A DNA stretch of 64,000 nt from Actinomycetospora callitridis (GCF_028737265.1 NZ_JAQZAK010000004.1:1-64000), one strand, 5' to 3'. Positions 33,157 through 42,212 are shown, counted from the stretch's first letter. The notes: generated from the sequence alone by a model not told the origin. A program made the numbers and translations.

Positions 33157-35831
33157 CACGACACCTTGAGCGCTGACACGGGCGGGTCGACGAGGGCGAC
33201 CTCGTCCCCGCAGGAGAAGCACCGCAGCCAGTACGGGCGCCGCATCCGGGGCAGCGGCGCGGAGAAGACCGTCGGTTGCGTCGAGGAGAGCTCGACGCGG
33301 TGGCGCACGAGCTCCACCCCGGCACCCGGCGTCAGCGGCATGACGCGGCCCTCGCTGGCCACGAGGACGACGTCGACGCTCCCGCTGCCCTGGCCCGGCG
33401 GCACCGAGACGACGCACTCGCGGGTGCCGCGCAACCGCGAGCCCTGCTGCGCGACGGTGTAGCGCACGGGCCGGGCCGGCGCCTCGACCCGCACGGCGAC
33501 CGGTGCCGACTCGCTGCGGTCGGGGCCGGCGCCGACGACGGCGCGCACCTCGACGGCACCGGTGACGCCGGCGGGCAGGTGGAACCCGCCGGTGTCGCGG
33601 TAGCGCGCCCGCGTCGTCCGGTCGCCGCCGCCGGACCACCCGATCTCCGAGACGGCGACCCCGGTGGGCCACACCCAGGACAGCACGACGTCCTCCCCGC
33701 GGCGCTGGGCGCGCAGCTGCGTCGGCGCGGGGACGAGGTCGTGGCCGACGTCCCGGCCGCGCACCCGGCCGGCCGGCGCCCGCGTGAACGCGGCGACGTG
33801 CACCCGGCCCGGCGGCACGTCCGCGAGCAGGGTGTCCCAGCCGTCACGGGTGCGGGGCACACCGGGGATCTCGGTGCCCCAGGCCTCCACCACGCGCGCG
33901 GTGAGCAGCGCGCCGACCTCCCCGGGCGGCGGGGTGCGGGCGACGCGGATCTCGACGTCGGCCCCGCGCGGGGTCCGCCAGCTCACCCGCAGCCGGACCT
34001 CGGTGCCGTCCTGCTCCGGCGCGACCTCGAGGGCGGTGACCGGCGCCGAGTCCGCGCGGACGCCCCCGTGCCCGGCCTGCGGCTCGGCGACGAGCTCGCG
34101 GCCCTGCTCGGCGTACACCGCGGCGATCTCGTAGTGGTACTCGACGCCCTCGACCGCCGTGGTGTCGGTGAAGCCGCGCAGGGTCGCGGTCATCTCGGCG
34201 ACGTCGGGGCTGTCGGCCCCGGCCTGCCGTCGCACCCGGACGGCCACCGCGTCCGGGTGCGCCCGCCAGCGCCCGACGACCGCCCCCGGCTCGCCGACGA
34301 TCTCGACGTCGGCGACAGGCGGGACCACGGTGACGCTCGCGGCGACCGCCGACGACCGGGCCGCGCCGGCGGCCCGGCCGGCGAGCACCGCGTAGTGCAC
34401 GGGGCGGCCCACCGGCGGCGCCGGGTCGGTGGTGAAGCGGGCGCCGGCGACGTCGGCGACGACCGTCCCGTCGTCGGCGTCGCGGGGGGCGCGGTCGGTG
34501 CGCCGCACGACCCGGTACACCGCGTCGTCGGCGTGGCTCGGCGGCGCGGTCCAGGCGATCCGCACGCCGGCCCCGTCGGGGACGACCTCCACGCGGGTGA
34601 CCGGGGCGAGCGGGACGTGCGCGAGCTCCTCGGCCAGATCCTCCCGGTCGGCGGCGACCGCCAGCGCCGCGCGCAGCCTCTGCTCGGCGAGGTCCGGGCG
34701 GCCCTCGCCCAGCGCCGCGGACGCCTCGTCACGCAGCGCCTCGACCTCGCGGGTCCGTGCCGCGAGCAGGCGGCGCGCCTCGACGGCGGCCTCGTCGTCC
34801 AGCACGGCGAGCAGGCGCGCCGCCGCGACCGGACGGCCTTCCGCGAGCAGCGTCCGGAGCTCGGTGAGCGGGTCGGTGGGCACGACGGCGGTGGTCTCGG
34901 CGAGCAGGTGCACCACGATCCGGCGGGCCTCGCGGGGCGCGAGCCGCCCGGCCTCCAGGCGCCGGACGAGCCCGGAGGGCACGGCCCCGGCCGCCCGCTG
35001 CGCGCGCACCGGCTCCAGGAGCAGCACGAGGGACAGGGTGCGGAGGTCGACGCCCTGGACGGCGGCGGTCCGCAGGCGTCCGAGGACGTGCTTGGCCGGC
35101 CCGCTCGTCGCGCTGTCGCGGCCGCGGGAGACGGCCTCGATCCGGGCCTCGACGGCGGCGAGACCCAGACCGCCCGGCGCGGCGGGCGTGGCGGAGAAGG
35201 CGTCGAGCAGCGTGAACGCGCCGGCCTCGGGGTGCAGCAGCGCCGGGACGGACGGCGTGCCGGCGGCGGCGAGCCCGTCGGTGAGCGTCCGCACCGCGTC
35301 GCGGGACACCCCGCTCGCCCCGGTCACCCCGGGCAGCTCCCGCGCCGCGACCACCTCGAGGCCCGCGGCGGACGCGGCCTGCTCGGCCTGGTCGGCCTCC
35401 AGGTCCGCGTGGGCGCCCGCCGCTGCGGCGAGCTGCTCGCGGGTGAGCAGGCCGAGGTCGCCGTAGAAGCCCGACAGCTCGGCCGCGAGCTGGTCGGTGG
35501 CCCGGCGGCGCGCCCGGTCGCCGTCGCGGCGGCGCCGGCGCCAGAAGGCCGGGTCGGCGAGCTGGTCGCCGTGCTCGGCGCGCAGGCGCTCGTCGGCCCG
35601 CAGGAACGCCTGGCAGACCTGCCCGACGTGGCTCGCGCTGCGGGCCTTGTTCGTCCAGTAGGCGCGGACCTCCCGCAGCCGCTTCTCGATCTCCGGCGCG
35701 GTCATCCGGGCGTCGAGGGCGTAGCGGGTCGGCAGGTCGTCCGGGAGCTGTGCGGTCCGCCCGCGCAGGGGCCGGACCACCTCCTCCTCGTAGCGCTTCT
35801 GGTCGAGGGCCTGCTTCTGGTCGAGGGCCAT
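33156..35831 (-). CDS. Large FN3-repeat protein of the Hsp70/GTPase operon
   Basis: An 891-residue protein with no signal peptide. Residues 1-150 are helical and charged (EIEKRLREVRAYWTNKARS, HGDQLADPAFWRRRRR). Residues 150-400 are more helical sequence, including a region rich in leucine/arginine repeats. From about 408 to 785 there are about four fibronectin-III-like beta domains (VRIAWTAPPSHADDAVYRVVRR and similar W/Y patterns). The last 90 residues form another beta region ending in YWLRCFSCGDEV. It may scaffold the Hsp70 and GTPases. Cytoplasmic FN3 arrays are unusual. Start and stop overlap neighbours (TGATG both sides). Confidence 0.75.
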   Translation of the reverse strand: MALDQKQALDQKRYEEEVVRPLRGRTAQLPDDLPTRYALDARMTAPEIEKRLREVRAYWTNKARSASHVGQVCQAFLRADERLRAEHGDQLADPAFWRRRRRDGDRARRRATDQLAAELSGFYGDLGLLTREQLAAAAGAHADLEADQAEQAASAAGLEVVAARELPGVTGASGVSRDAVRTLTDGLAAAGTPSVPALLHPEAGAFTLLDAFSATPAAPGGLGLAAVEARIEAVSRGRDSATSGPAKHVLGRLRTAAVQGVDLRTLSLVLLLEPVRAQRAAGAVPSGLVRRLEAGRLAPREARRIVVHLLAETTAVVPTDPLTELRTLLAEGRPVAAARLLAVLDDEAAVEARRLLAARTREVEALRDEASAALGEGRPDLAEQRLRAALAVAADREDLAEELAHVPLAPVTRVEVVPDGAGVRIAWTAPPSHADDAVYRVVRRTDRAPRDADDGTVVADVAGARFTTDPAPPVGRPVHYAVLAGRAAGAARSSAVAASVTVVPPVADVEIVGEPGAVVGRWRAHPDAVAVRVRRQAGADSPDVAEMTATLRGFTDTTAVEGVEYHYEIAAVYAEQGRELVAEPQAGHGGVRADSAPVTALEVAPEQDGTEVRLRVSWRTPRGADVEIRVARTPPPGEVGALLTARVVEAWGTEIPGVPRTRDGWDTLLADVPPGRVHVAAFTRAPAGRVRGRDVGHDLVPAPTQLRAQRRGEDVVLSWVWPTGVAVSEIGWSGGGDRTTRARYRDTGGFHLPAGVTGAVEVRAVVGAGPDRSESAPVAVRVEAPARPVRYTVAQQGSRLRGTRECVVSVPPGQGSGSVDVVLVASEGRVMPLTPGAGVELVRHRVELSSTQPTVFSAPLPRMRRPYWLRCFSCGDEVALVDPPVSALKVS

Positions 35832-37483
35832 CAGCCCGTGACCATCAGTCCGTGGACCACCCGGGTCGCGCGCTCGACCTCCTCAGGGCTCAGCGCGCCG
35901 ATGGTCACCGCGATGTCGAGGCCCCGCCCCGAGGAACGGTGCGTCGCGCGCAGCCGCAGCAGGCCCTGCTCGTCGATGCCGAGCACGATGTCCACCGGCG
36001 CCCCGGCGGGTCCCGGCGGGATGCCCTCGATCCGGCCGGCGCCGTCCGAGACCGCGACGTTGTCCTCCATCTCCTCGCTGGCCACCGTCCCGGCCTGCTC
36101 GTAGAGGGCGATGTCCACGCTGCGCTGGCCGGCGACGACCGTGAACGCCTCGAGGGTCCGGTCGCCGGTGGGCAGCGGGTCGTTGGCGGCGACGAGGTGG
36201 TGCACGTAGACGCGGTCGTCGGGGCGCGGACCGTCGACCAGCTGCACCCCGAAGGCCTTCGAGAGCACGTTGCGGGTGGACTTCGCCGAGAGGCGGCCCA
36301 GGTCGGCCTCGCTCATCCCCGTCGCGGCGGCGATGGCCGACAGCGCCTCGCGGGCCCTCTCGTCGCCGGCCTCCGGGGTGGGCGCGGCGTCGCGGGCCCG
36401 CGCGGTCTCCTGCACCACCCGTCGGGAGAGCGCCCAGATCGCGGCCCCCTTGGCCACGGCGAGGTCCGGCTCGAAGAGCCGGGGCGTCCAGCCGAACTCC
36501 GCGGCCAGCCGCTCCGCGACCGCGGGCATGCGGGTGGAGCCGCCGACGAGCAGCACCTCGTCGATCGTCGTGCCCGGGCTCTTGTCCTCGAGGGTGTCGA
36601 GGGTGCGGCGCAGGATGGCGACGGTGGTGTCGAGGAGGTCCTCGGTCATCGCCTCGAACTCCGTGCGGCTGACGTCGAAGCGGGCGGCCGCGCCCGCGAG
36701 CTTGAGGTTGACCGGCCGCGACTCGTGCTTCGAGAGCTGCTTCTTCACCGACTCGGCGAGCAGCGCCACCTCCTGCACGAGGTCCTCGCTCTCACGCGGG
36801 TCCTCGTCGGGCGCGGCCTCCTCGACGAAGCGGGTCATGAGGTGCTCGGCGAGCCGGGCGTCCCAGTCCGCGCCGCCGAGGTCCTTGTCGCCGTCGGTGC
36901 ACACCACGTCGACGGCGTTGTCGTCGATGCGGATGACCGAGGTGTCGAAGGTGCCGCCACCGAGGTCGTAGACCAGCACCGTGCGCCCGACCGCGCCCTG
37001 GCTGGTCTCGTAGTGCACGGCCGCCGCGACCGGCTCGGGCACGATCCCGAGGACCGCGAGGCCCGCGATCTCGCCGGCCTTGCGCGTCGCGTCGCGCTCC
37101 CGCATCCCGAAGTAGGCGGGCACGGTGATGACGACGTCGCGCACCTCGTCGTCGACCTCCGCCCCGGCCGCGAGGTGCTTGAGGATCAGCGCCGAGAGCG
37201 ACTCCGGCGTGTGCTCCTGGCCGTGGAACGCGTAGAGCGCCGACGTCCCCATCTGGCGCTTCACGAGGCTGACGACGTGGTCCGGCTCGATCTTGGCGAT
37301 CGCCTTGGCCTGCGTGCCCACGACGACGTTCGTCGGGCTCTCCAGGTAGACGACCGACGGCGTCGTCTCCTCCCCCTCGCCGTTGCGGGCGATCGACGCC
37401 CGCCCCGTCTCGTCGACGAAGCCGACCGCCGAGTACGTCGTGCCGAGGTCGATCCCGTAGACCCTGCGTCCGCGGTCAGGCAT
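35831..37483 (-). CDS. Hsp70 family chaperone, short form
   Basis: A 550-residue Hsp70. The actin-fold ATPase domain (to about residue 360) has phosphate-1 YGIDLGTTYSAVGF, the LVYDLGGGTFDTSVI phosphate-2 block and VLLVGGSTRMPAV. The interdomain linker and a beta-sandwich substrate domain follow (DIALYEQAG and IEGIPPGPAGAPVDIVLGIDEQGLL). DnaK is normally 610-640 residues; the missing part is the C-terminal alpha-helical lid. So it can probably bind clients loosely. It is encoded with its own GrpE-like factor (8-bp overlap, ATGCCTGA) and no DnaJ. This is a dedicated chaperone for the operon rather than the housekeeping DnaK. Confidence 0.9.
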   Translation of the reverse strand: MPDRGRRVYGIDLGTTYSAVGFVDETGRASIARNGEGEETTPSVVYLESPTNVVVGTQAKAIAKIEPDHVVSLVKRQMGTSALYAFHGQEHTPESLSALILKHLAAGAEVDDEVRDVVITVPAYFGMRERDATRKAGEIAGLAVLGIVPEPVAAAVHYETSQGAVGRTVLVYDLGGGTFDTSVIRIDDNAVDVVCTDGDKDLGGADWDARLAEHLMTRFVEEAAPDEDPRESEDLVQEVALLAESVKKQLSKHESRPVNLKLAGAAARFDVSRTEFEAMTEDLLDTTVAILRRTLDTLEDKSPGTTIDEVLLVGGSTRMPAVAERLAAEFGWTPRLFEPDLAVAKGAAIWALSRRVVQETARARDAAPTPEAGDERAREALSAIAAATGMSEADLGRLSAKSTRNVLSKAFGVQLVDGPRPDDRVYVHHLVAANDPLPTGDRTLEAFTVVAGQRSVDIALYEQAGTVASEEMEDNVAVSDGAGRIEGIPPGPAGAPVDIVLGIDEQGLLRLRATHRSSGRGLDIAVTIGALSPEEVERATRVVHGLMVTG

Positions 37484-38108
37484 GGTGCGCCACCTCCTGG
37501 TCCTGCGTGGTCTCGGCGGGCTGCGTGTCCTCGGCGGGCTCGTGGCGGCCGACGGCCACCCCGGCGGGGGCGAGGACGCGGCCCGAGTCGCGCTCGAGCC
37601 ACCCCTCGGAGAGCACGGCGACGACCCGGCCGTGCGACTCGGGGCCGGTGGCGACGGGGCGGCGCACGCGGTGCGCGGACGCGTCGAAGACGTCGCCGAC
37701 GGCGACCGTCACGGGCTCGCAGCCGCAGCCCTCGAGCACGGAGGCCACGCTGTCGGCGTAGTAGGTGAGGGTGTCGCGGTGTCGGGTCGAGGACGTATCG
37801 GCGGCGGCGTCCTCAAGCAGCTCGGCGCGGAGCTTCGCCAGCCCGACGACGAGGGGCCGCAGGTGCCGCCCGCGGCGTTCGTCGCGCAGCGCGTCGAGCT
37901 CGGCCCGCTGGTGGGCGATGACCTCCTCGCGAGCCCGTGCCCGCTCCTGCTCGGCGCCCAGCCGGCGACCGAGGTCGTCGAGCCGGGCGAGCACCCGGTG
38001 CAGGACGTCCGGATCCGACACCGGCACCTGCTCGTCCTGTGCCTGCTCGTCCTGTGCCTGCTCGTCCTGGACCGCCTCGTCCTGTGCCGGGCGTCCGTCG
38101 TCCCCCAC
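37476..38108 (-). CDS. GrpE-like nucleotide exchange factor
   Basis: A 210-residue protein. Residues 1-28 carry an acidic QDEQA-type repeat tract, then a coiled-coil helix follows (about 33-80, VLHRVLARLDDLGRRLGAEQERA). The C-terminal beta domain has VGDVFDASAHRVRRPVATG and VAVLSEGWLERDSGRVLAPAGVAVG, matching the GrpE pattern GYxLxxRVLRPAxVxV. It should exchange ADP on the Hsp70 next to it. GTG at 38108 follows GAGGGGG, a strong ribosome-binding site, and no gene precedes it on this strand within 150 bp, so the operon promoter is between 38109 and 38262. Confidence 0.82.
   Translation of the reverse strand: MGDDGRPAQDEAVQDEQAQDEQAQDEQVPVSDPDVLHRVLARLDDLGRRLGAEQERARAREEVIAHQRAELDALRDERRGRHLRPLVVGLAKLRAELLEDAAADTSSTRHRDTLTYYADSVASVLEGCGCEPVTVAVGDVFDASAHRVRRPVATGPESHGRVVAVLSEGWLERDSGRVLAPAGVAVGRHEPAEDTQPAETTQDQEVAHHA
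38028..38087. repeat. Four in-frame 15-bp repeats in the grpE-like gene
   Basis: Units of CTGCTCGTCCTGTGC, the third and fourth degenerate, encoding AQDEQ pentapeptides in the acidic N-terminus. Confidence 0.9.
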
Positions 38109-38262
38109 GTCGATCCCCCTCGACCGTGCAGGCGCCCCCGCCCGCGGGCGCTCAATCTATGACGCGCCGTAGCACGATCGGGGAAGATCGCCCGATCAGC
38201 CTAGTGATGTGCGAGCAGAGCGTGACCGCCGTGCCCGTCGGCCCGGCGCCGTCCCCCCGACG

Positions 38263-38922
38263 TCACTGCCCCAGGTTGGTCACCAGGTTGACGGCCACGG
38301 CCAGGACTCCGGTGCCGAAGGCATAGGAGAGGAGGGCGTGCCCGAGGGTGACCTTCCGCGCAGCGGTCGTGGTGGGTTCGGTCTCCGGGACGGCGAAGGA
38401 CATCCCCACGGTGAACGCCAGGTAGGCGAAGTCGCCGTAGGTCGGGGGCCGACGCTGCTTGAAGTCGATGCCGCCGTCGGCGTCGGTCTCGTCCTTGTAG
38501 TAGATCCGCGCGTACTTCAGCGCGAAGACCGTGTTCACCAGGGCCCAGGCGAGGACCACGGCGATCACGCTCAGGATGACCAGGGTGACCGCGACGGCGT
38601 CCCGGTTGCTGCTCGCGCGGGTGAGGGCCTGAGCGACGGCGCCGAGGCTGACGACCGCACCGATCAGGACCGCGGCATCCGTGGATCGGTGTCGGCTCTC
38701 CATCTCGGCCAGCCGTTTGGTGCCCTGGTCGTCCTGCGGCCAACTGATCCGCCACACCCAGGTCAGGATGACCGTCGTGGCCGCGGTCCAGCCGACCAGC
38801 GGGATCAGCTCCGGCGCCCCGGCGATCCCGACGATGCCGCCGACGACGAGGCCGACCGCCACCGAGATCAGTGCCCGGCGCGCGGAGAGGATGCGCCCCT
38901 CGGACCGGTCGTCGGAGAGCAT
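38263..38922 (-). CDS. DUF1345 family membrane protein
   Basis: A 219-residue protein with about five transmembrane helices. ISVAVGLVVGGIVGIAG and RISWPQDDQGTK follow one another as in DUF1345, a family of unknown function. YKDETDADGGIDF, PTYGDFAYLAFTVGMSF and SDTE-like VPETEPTTTAAR complete the family signature. I chose the ATG at 38922 (MLSDDRSEG). The longer reading adds a cysteine-rich peptide that looks like noise. It lies downstream of the operon promoter region and on the same strand, so it is a separate unit. Confidence 0.85.
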   Translation of the reverse strand: MLSDDRSEGRILSARRALISVAVGLVVGGIVGIAGAPELIPLVGWTAATTVILTWVWRISWPQDDQGTKRLAEMESRHRSTDAAVLIGAVVSLGAVAQALTRASSNRDAVAVTLVILSVIAVVLAWALVNTVFALKYARIYYKDETDADGGIDFKQRRPPTYGDFAYLAFTVGMSFAVPETEPTTTAARKVTLGHALLSYAFGTGVLAVAVNLVTNLGQ

Positions 38923-39005
38923 CGCGCGTGGTACCCGCCCGCACCCACAGGGACACCACCACAGCACCGCGGGTCGCTGTGTGCCGGCCCGGCAGACTCG
39001 ACGCC

Positions 39006-39479
39006 GTGAACCCTTCGGAGAGATGCTCCTCGGTCGTCTTCATCTGCTCGGGCAACATCTGCCGCTCCCCCGTCGCGGAGAAGGTCTTCCGCGCCCGCCT
39101 CGCCGACGCCGGGCTCACCGACGCCGTCGAGGTCTCGAGCGCCGGGATCGGGTCGTGGCACGCCGGCGAGCCGATGGACCGGCGCGCCGCCGCGACGCTG
39201 GAGGGTCGCGGCTACGACACCGCGCACCGGGCGCAGCAGGTCGACCGCCGTCAGCTCGACGCCGACCTGCTCGTCGCCGCGACCGACGACCACGTGCGCG
39301 ACCTCGTCGCCGCGGGCGCCGCGCCCGAGCGCGTGGTGCTGCTGCGCTCGTTCGACCCGGACGCGCCCGAGGGCGCCGAGGTGCCCGACCCCTACTACGG
39401 CGGCCCCGACGGCTTCGACGAGGTGATCGGGATGGTCGAGGCCGCGATGCCCGGGCTGGTCGACCGGGTCCGCCCGTGA
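39006..39479 (+). CDS. Low-molecular-weight protein-tyrosine phosphatase
   Basis: A 157-residue enzyme that removes phosphate from tyrosine. The active-site P-loop is VFICSGNICRSPVAEKV (C-x5-R-S). The general acid Asp lies in VPDPYYGGPDGFDEV. The length is normal for the family, which in mycobacteria is exemplified by PtpA. The start is GTG at 39006. Its stop overlaps the fructosamine-kinase start by 4 bp (GTGA). Confidence 0.92.
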   Translation: MNPSERCSSVVFICSGNICRSPVAEKVFRARLADAGLTDAVEVSSAGIGSWHAGEPMDRRAAATLEGRGYDTAHRAQQVDRRQLDADLLVAATDDHVRDLVAAGAAPERVVLLRSFDPDAPEGAEVPDPYYGGPDGFDEVIGMVEAAMPGLVDRVRP

Positions 39480-40312
39480 CGTCGGTGGAGTCGCTGCTGG
39501 CCGGGAGCGGTCGCGGCGTCCAGACGGCCACGCTGGACGACGGCACCGAGGTGGTGGTCAAGAGCGGCGAGCCGTCGTCGATCGCGGCCGAGGCCGCCGG
39601 GCTGCGCTGGCTCGCCGAGCCGGGCGCCGTGGCCGTGCCCGAGGTGCGAGGGACCGCCGAGGGGCGGATGGTCTCGACGCGCGTGCCCTCGGGGCGGGCC
39701 GACGCCGGCACCGCAGAGCGCTTCGGCCGCGACCTGGCCGCCCTGCACGCTGCGGGCGCCCCGGCCTTCGGGTCGCCCCCGCCCGACGGCCCGGTGCACG
39801 CGTGGATCGGCGAGGCGCGGATGGTCAACGAGGCCGGCGACGACTGGCCGTCCTGGTACGCCGAGCACCGCGTCCTGCCCTACGCCCGGCAGGCCCGCGA
39901 CCAGGGCACGTTCTCCGCCGACGACGTTGCCCTCGTCGAACGGGCGTGCACGTCGTTCCCCGACGTCGCCGGCCCGGCCGAGACCCCGGCGCGGCTGCAC
40001 GGCGACCTGTGGACCGGGAACGTGCTGTGGGACGGCGACCGCGCGTGGGTGATCGACCCCGCGGCGCACGGCGGGCACCGCGAGACCGACCTGGCGATGC
40101 TGGCGCTGTTCGGCGCTCCGCAGCTGGAGACGGTGCTCGCCGCGTACGACGAGGCGGCCCCGCTCGCGGACGGCTGGCGCGACCGCGTCGGCCTGCACCA
40201 GCTCTTCCCGCTGCTCGTGCACACCGTGCTCTTCGGCGGCGGCTACGGCGCCCGGGCCCTCCGGATGTGTGAGCGATATTCGTCGTCATCGCCACGAAAT
40301 CCACTCACGTAA
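39476..40312 (+). CDS. Fructosamine kinase family protein
   Basis: A 278-residue small-molecule kinase of the fructosamine-3-kinase/aminoglycoside-phosphotransferase fold. VVVKSG carries the ATP-binding lysine; PARLHGDLWTGNVLWDGD is the catalytic loop with Asp and Asn; and AWVIDPAAHGGHRETDLAMLALFG holds the metal-binding Asp. It may repair glycated proteins by phosphorylating ketosamines. It often follows a LMW phosphatase gene in actinobacteria, as here (GTGA overlap). The last nine residues (SSSSPRNPLT region) differ from the family end. Confidence 0.88.
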   Translation: MTSVESLLAGSGRGVQTATLDDGTEVVVKSGEPSSIAAEAAGLRWLAEPGAVAVPEVRGTAEGRMVSTRVPSGRADAGTAERFGRDLAALHAAGAPAFGSPPPDGPVHAWIGEARMVNEAGDDWPSWYAEHRVLPYARQARDQGTFSADDVALVERACTSFPDVAGPAETPARLHGDLWTGNVLWDGDRAWVIDPAAHGGHRETDLAMLALFGAPQLETVLAAYDEAAPLADGWRDRVGLHQLFPLLVHTVLFGGGYGARALRMCERYSSSSPRNPLT

Positions 40313-40321
40313 CCTGAGCCC

Positions 40322-41167
40322 GTGCGGTTCCTGCTCCGACCCGGATGGATCGCGCTGACCCTCGTCGTGGCGGCGTTCGCCTTCGCCTGCGCCTACCTGC
40401 TCGCGCCCTGGCAGTTCCACCGCAGCGACGAGCGCGACGGGGTCAACGCCGCGCTCACGCGGGCCGTGGCGACGGCGCCGGTGCCGCGGACCGACCTCGT
40501 CGCCCCCGGCACCGAGCCCGCCGACGACGTCGCCTGGCGCCGGGTCACGCTCACCGGTACCTACCGCCCGGAGGGCGAGGTCCTCGTCCGGCTGCGCAGC
40601 ATCGAGGGCAAGCCGGCGGTCGAGGTCATGACCCCGCTGACCACGACGACCGGCGAGACCGTGCTGGTCGACCGCGGCTACGTCCGCTCCGAGGACCAGG
40701 GCGGCCTGGCCGCGATCCCACCCGCCCCGGCCGGCGCGGTCTCCCTCACCGGGTACCTGCGCCGCGACGAGCCCCTTCCGGACCGGCCGGCGGTCGTCGC
40801 GGACGGACGCCGGCAGGTCTACTCCGCGAACGCCGGGGCGATCGCGGCCGTCGGCGACGTGCCGACGAGCCCCGGCTACGTCCAGCTCAGCGACGGCCCC
40901 GGCGTCCTCACCGCCGTCCCCCTCCCCCAGCCCGACCCGAACCCCTCGTACTCCTACGCCTGGCAGTGGCTGATCTTCGGGCTGATGGCGATCGGCGCGT
41001 GGATCTACTTCGCGCGCCTCGAGTACCGCCGCGCCCACGGCCTCGAGCCCCACGCCCGCCGCGACGCCGACGACCAGGACCCCCGCGACGCCGCCGACGG
41101 CACCCCGTGGGACGCCCGGGCGACGAGCACGGAGGAGAAGCTCGCCGACCGCTACGGACGGCGCTGA
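40322..41167 (+). CDS. SURF1 family cytochrome oxidase biogenesis protein
   Basis: A 281-residue protein with two transmembrane helices flanking an exterior domain: the first at about 9-28 (WIALTLVVAAFAFACAYLL) and the second at about 216-236 (WQWLIFGLMAIGAWIYFARL). WQFHRSDERD, VDRGYVRSEDQGG and PNPSYSYAWQWLIFG match actinobacterial SURF1, which helps insert heme into the aa3 oxidase. The start is GTG at 40322. The C-terminal 45 residues are hydrophilic and cytoplasmic. Confidence 0.92.
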   Translation: MRFLLRPGWIALTLVVAAFAFACAYLLAPWQFHRSDERDGVNAALTRAVATAPVPRTDLVAPGTEPADDVAWRRVTLTGTYRPEGEVLVRLRSIEGKPAVEVMTPLTTTTGETVLVDRGYVRSEDQGGLAAIPPAPAGAVSLTGYLRRDEPLPDRPAVVADGRRQVYSANAGAIAAVGDVPTSPGYVQLSDGPGVLTAVPLPQPDPNPSYSYAWQWLIFGLMAIGAWIYFARLEYRRAHGLEPHARRDADDQDPRDAADGTPWDARATSTEEKLADRYGRR

Positions 41168-41201
41168 GCGCGTGAGATGGGGGCTTTCCTGATGGTGGAC
41201 G

Positions 41202-42170
41202 TCAGCGTGGCCCCCAGGCTGACACGAGCACCACGGCCAGAGCCCCCGTCGCCGCGCTGACGACACGGGACAGCCGCACCGCCCGGGGCAGGTCCGCGAC
41301 GGCGGGGGCGCGACCGTCGCCGAGCACCGGGCGGTCCTGGACGCCGTAGGGGTAGACGGTGCGCCCGCCCAGGCGCAGCCCCAGCGCGCCCGCGAACGAC
41401 GCCTCGACCGGGCCGGCGTTCGGGCTCGGGTGCGCGGGGGCGTCGCGGCGCCAGGCACGGACGGCGTCACCCGGTCGTCCGCCGACGAACGGGGCGCAGG
41501 CGGCCGTGACCAGCGCCGACACGCGCGCCGGCACCACGCCGGCGACGTCGTCGGCGCGCGCCGAGGCCCACCCGAAGCGCTCGTACCGCGCCGAGCGGTG
41601 CCCGACCATGGCGTCGAGGGTGTTGACCGCGCGGTGCCCGAGCAGCCCCGGCACGCCCGCGAGCGCGCCCCACACCAGCGGCGCGACGACGGCGTCGGCG
41701 GTGTTCTCCGCGACCGACTCCAGCGCCGCGCGGGCGAGGCCGTCGGCGTCGAGGGCCGACGGGTCCCGGCCGCACAGGTGGGGCAGGCGTTCCCGGCCCG
41801 CCGCGACGTCCCCGGCACCCAGGGAGGCCGCCATCGCCGACCCCTCGGCCGCCAGCGACGTGCCGCCGAGCACCGTCCACGTGGCCGCGGCGGTCATGAG
41901 GGTGCGCGCGAGCGGACGTCCGGCCGTCGCCCGCTCGAGCAGCATCCCCACGCCCACCGCCCCGCCGACGAGCACCGCCGCGTACGCGACGCCCGGGCCC
42001 TTCCGGTCGGCCCACCAGCGCCGCTCGAGCGCGCCGGCCAGGGTGCCGAACGCCGCGACGGGGTGACCGCGGCGCGGATCGCCGAGCACCGCGTCGGCGA
42101 GCACCCCCAGCGCGAGGCCCGCGGCCCGCGCGAGGGGCACGTTCGGCAGCAGCCGGGCCCTGTCGATCAT
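41202..42170 (-). CDS. cobD: Adenosylcobinamide-phosphate synthase CobD/CbiB
   Basis: A 322-residue membrane enzyme of cobalamin assembly that attaches the aminopropanol arm to adenosylcobyric acid. ADAVLGDPRRGHPVAAFG is the family opening, followed by GRDPSALDADGLARAALESVAENTADAVVAPLVW, LDAMVGHRSARYERFGWASARADDVAG, and the C-terminal HPSPNAGPVEASFAGALGLRLGG. No other cob genes lie nearby. The start is ATG at 42170. It is divergent from tenA, with an intervening hairpin but no riboswitch that I can recognise. Confidence 0.93.
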   Translation of the reverse strand: MIDRARLLPNVPLARAAGLALGVLADAVLGDPRRGHPVAAFGTLAGALERRWWADRKGPGVAYAAVLVGGAVGVGMLLERATAGRPLARTLMTAAATWTVLGGTSLAAEGSAMAASLGAGDVAAGRERLPHLCGRDPSALDADGLARAALESVAENTADAVVAPLVWGALAGVPGLLGHRAVNTLDAMVGHRSARYERFGWASARADDVAGVVPARVSALVTAACAPFVGGRPGDAVRAWRRDAPAHPSPNAGPVEASFAGALGLRLGGRTVYPYGVQDRPVLGDGRAPAVADLPRAVRLSRVVSAATGALAVVLVSAWGPR

Positions 42171-42212
42171 GCGGAACGTGCTCCTCGCCGCGCGACGCGG
42201 GCCCCGGCGTCC

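Noticed and set aside
33276..36104. A 942-residue plus-strand open frame opposite the FN3 and Hsp70 genes
   Set aside because: Same reason: it lies opposite two well-supported genes and has no recognisable motifs.
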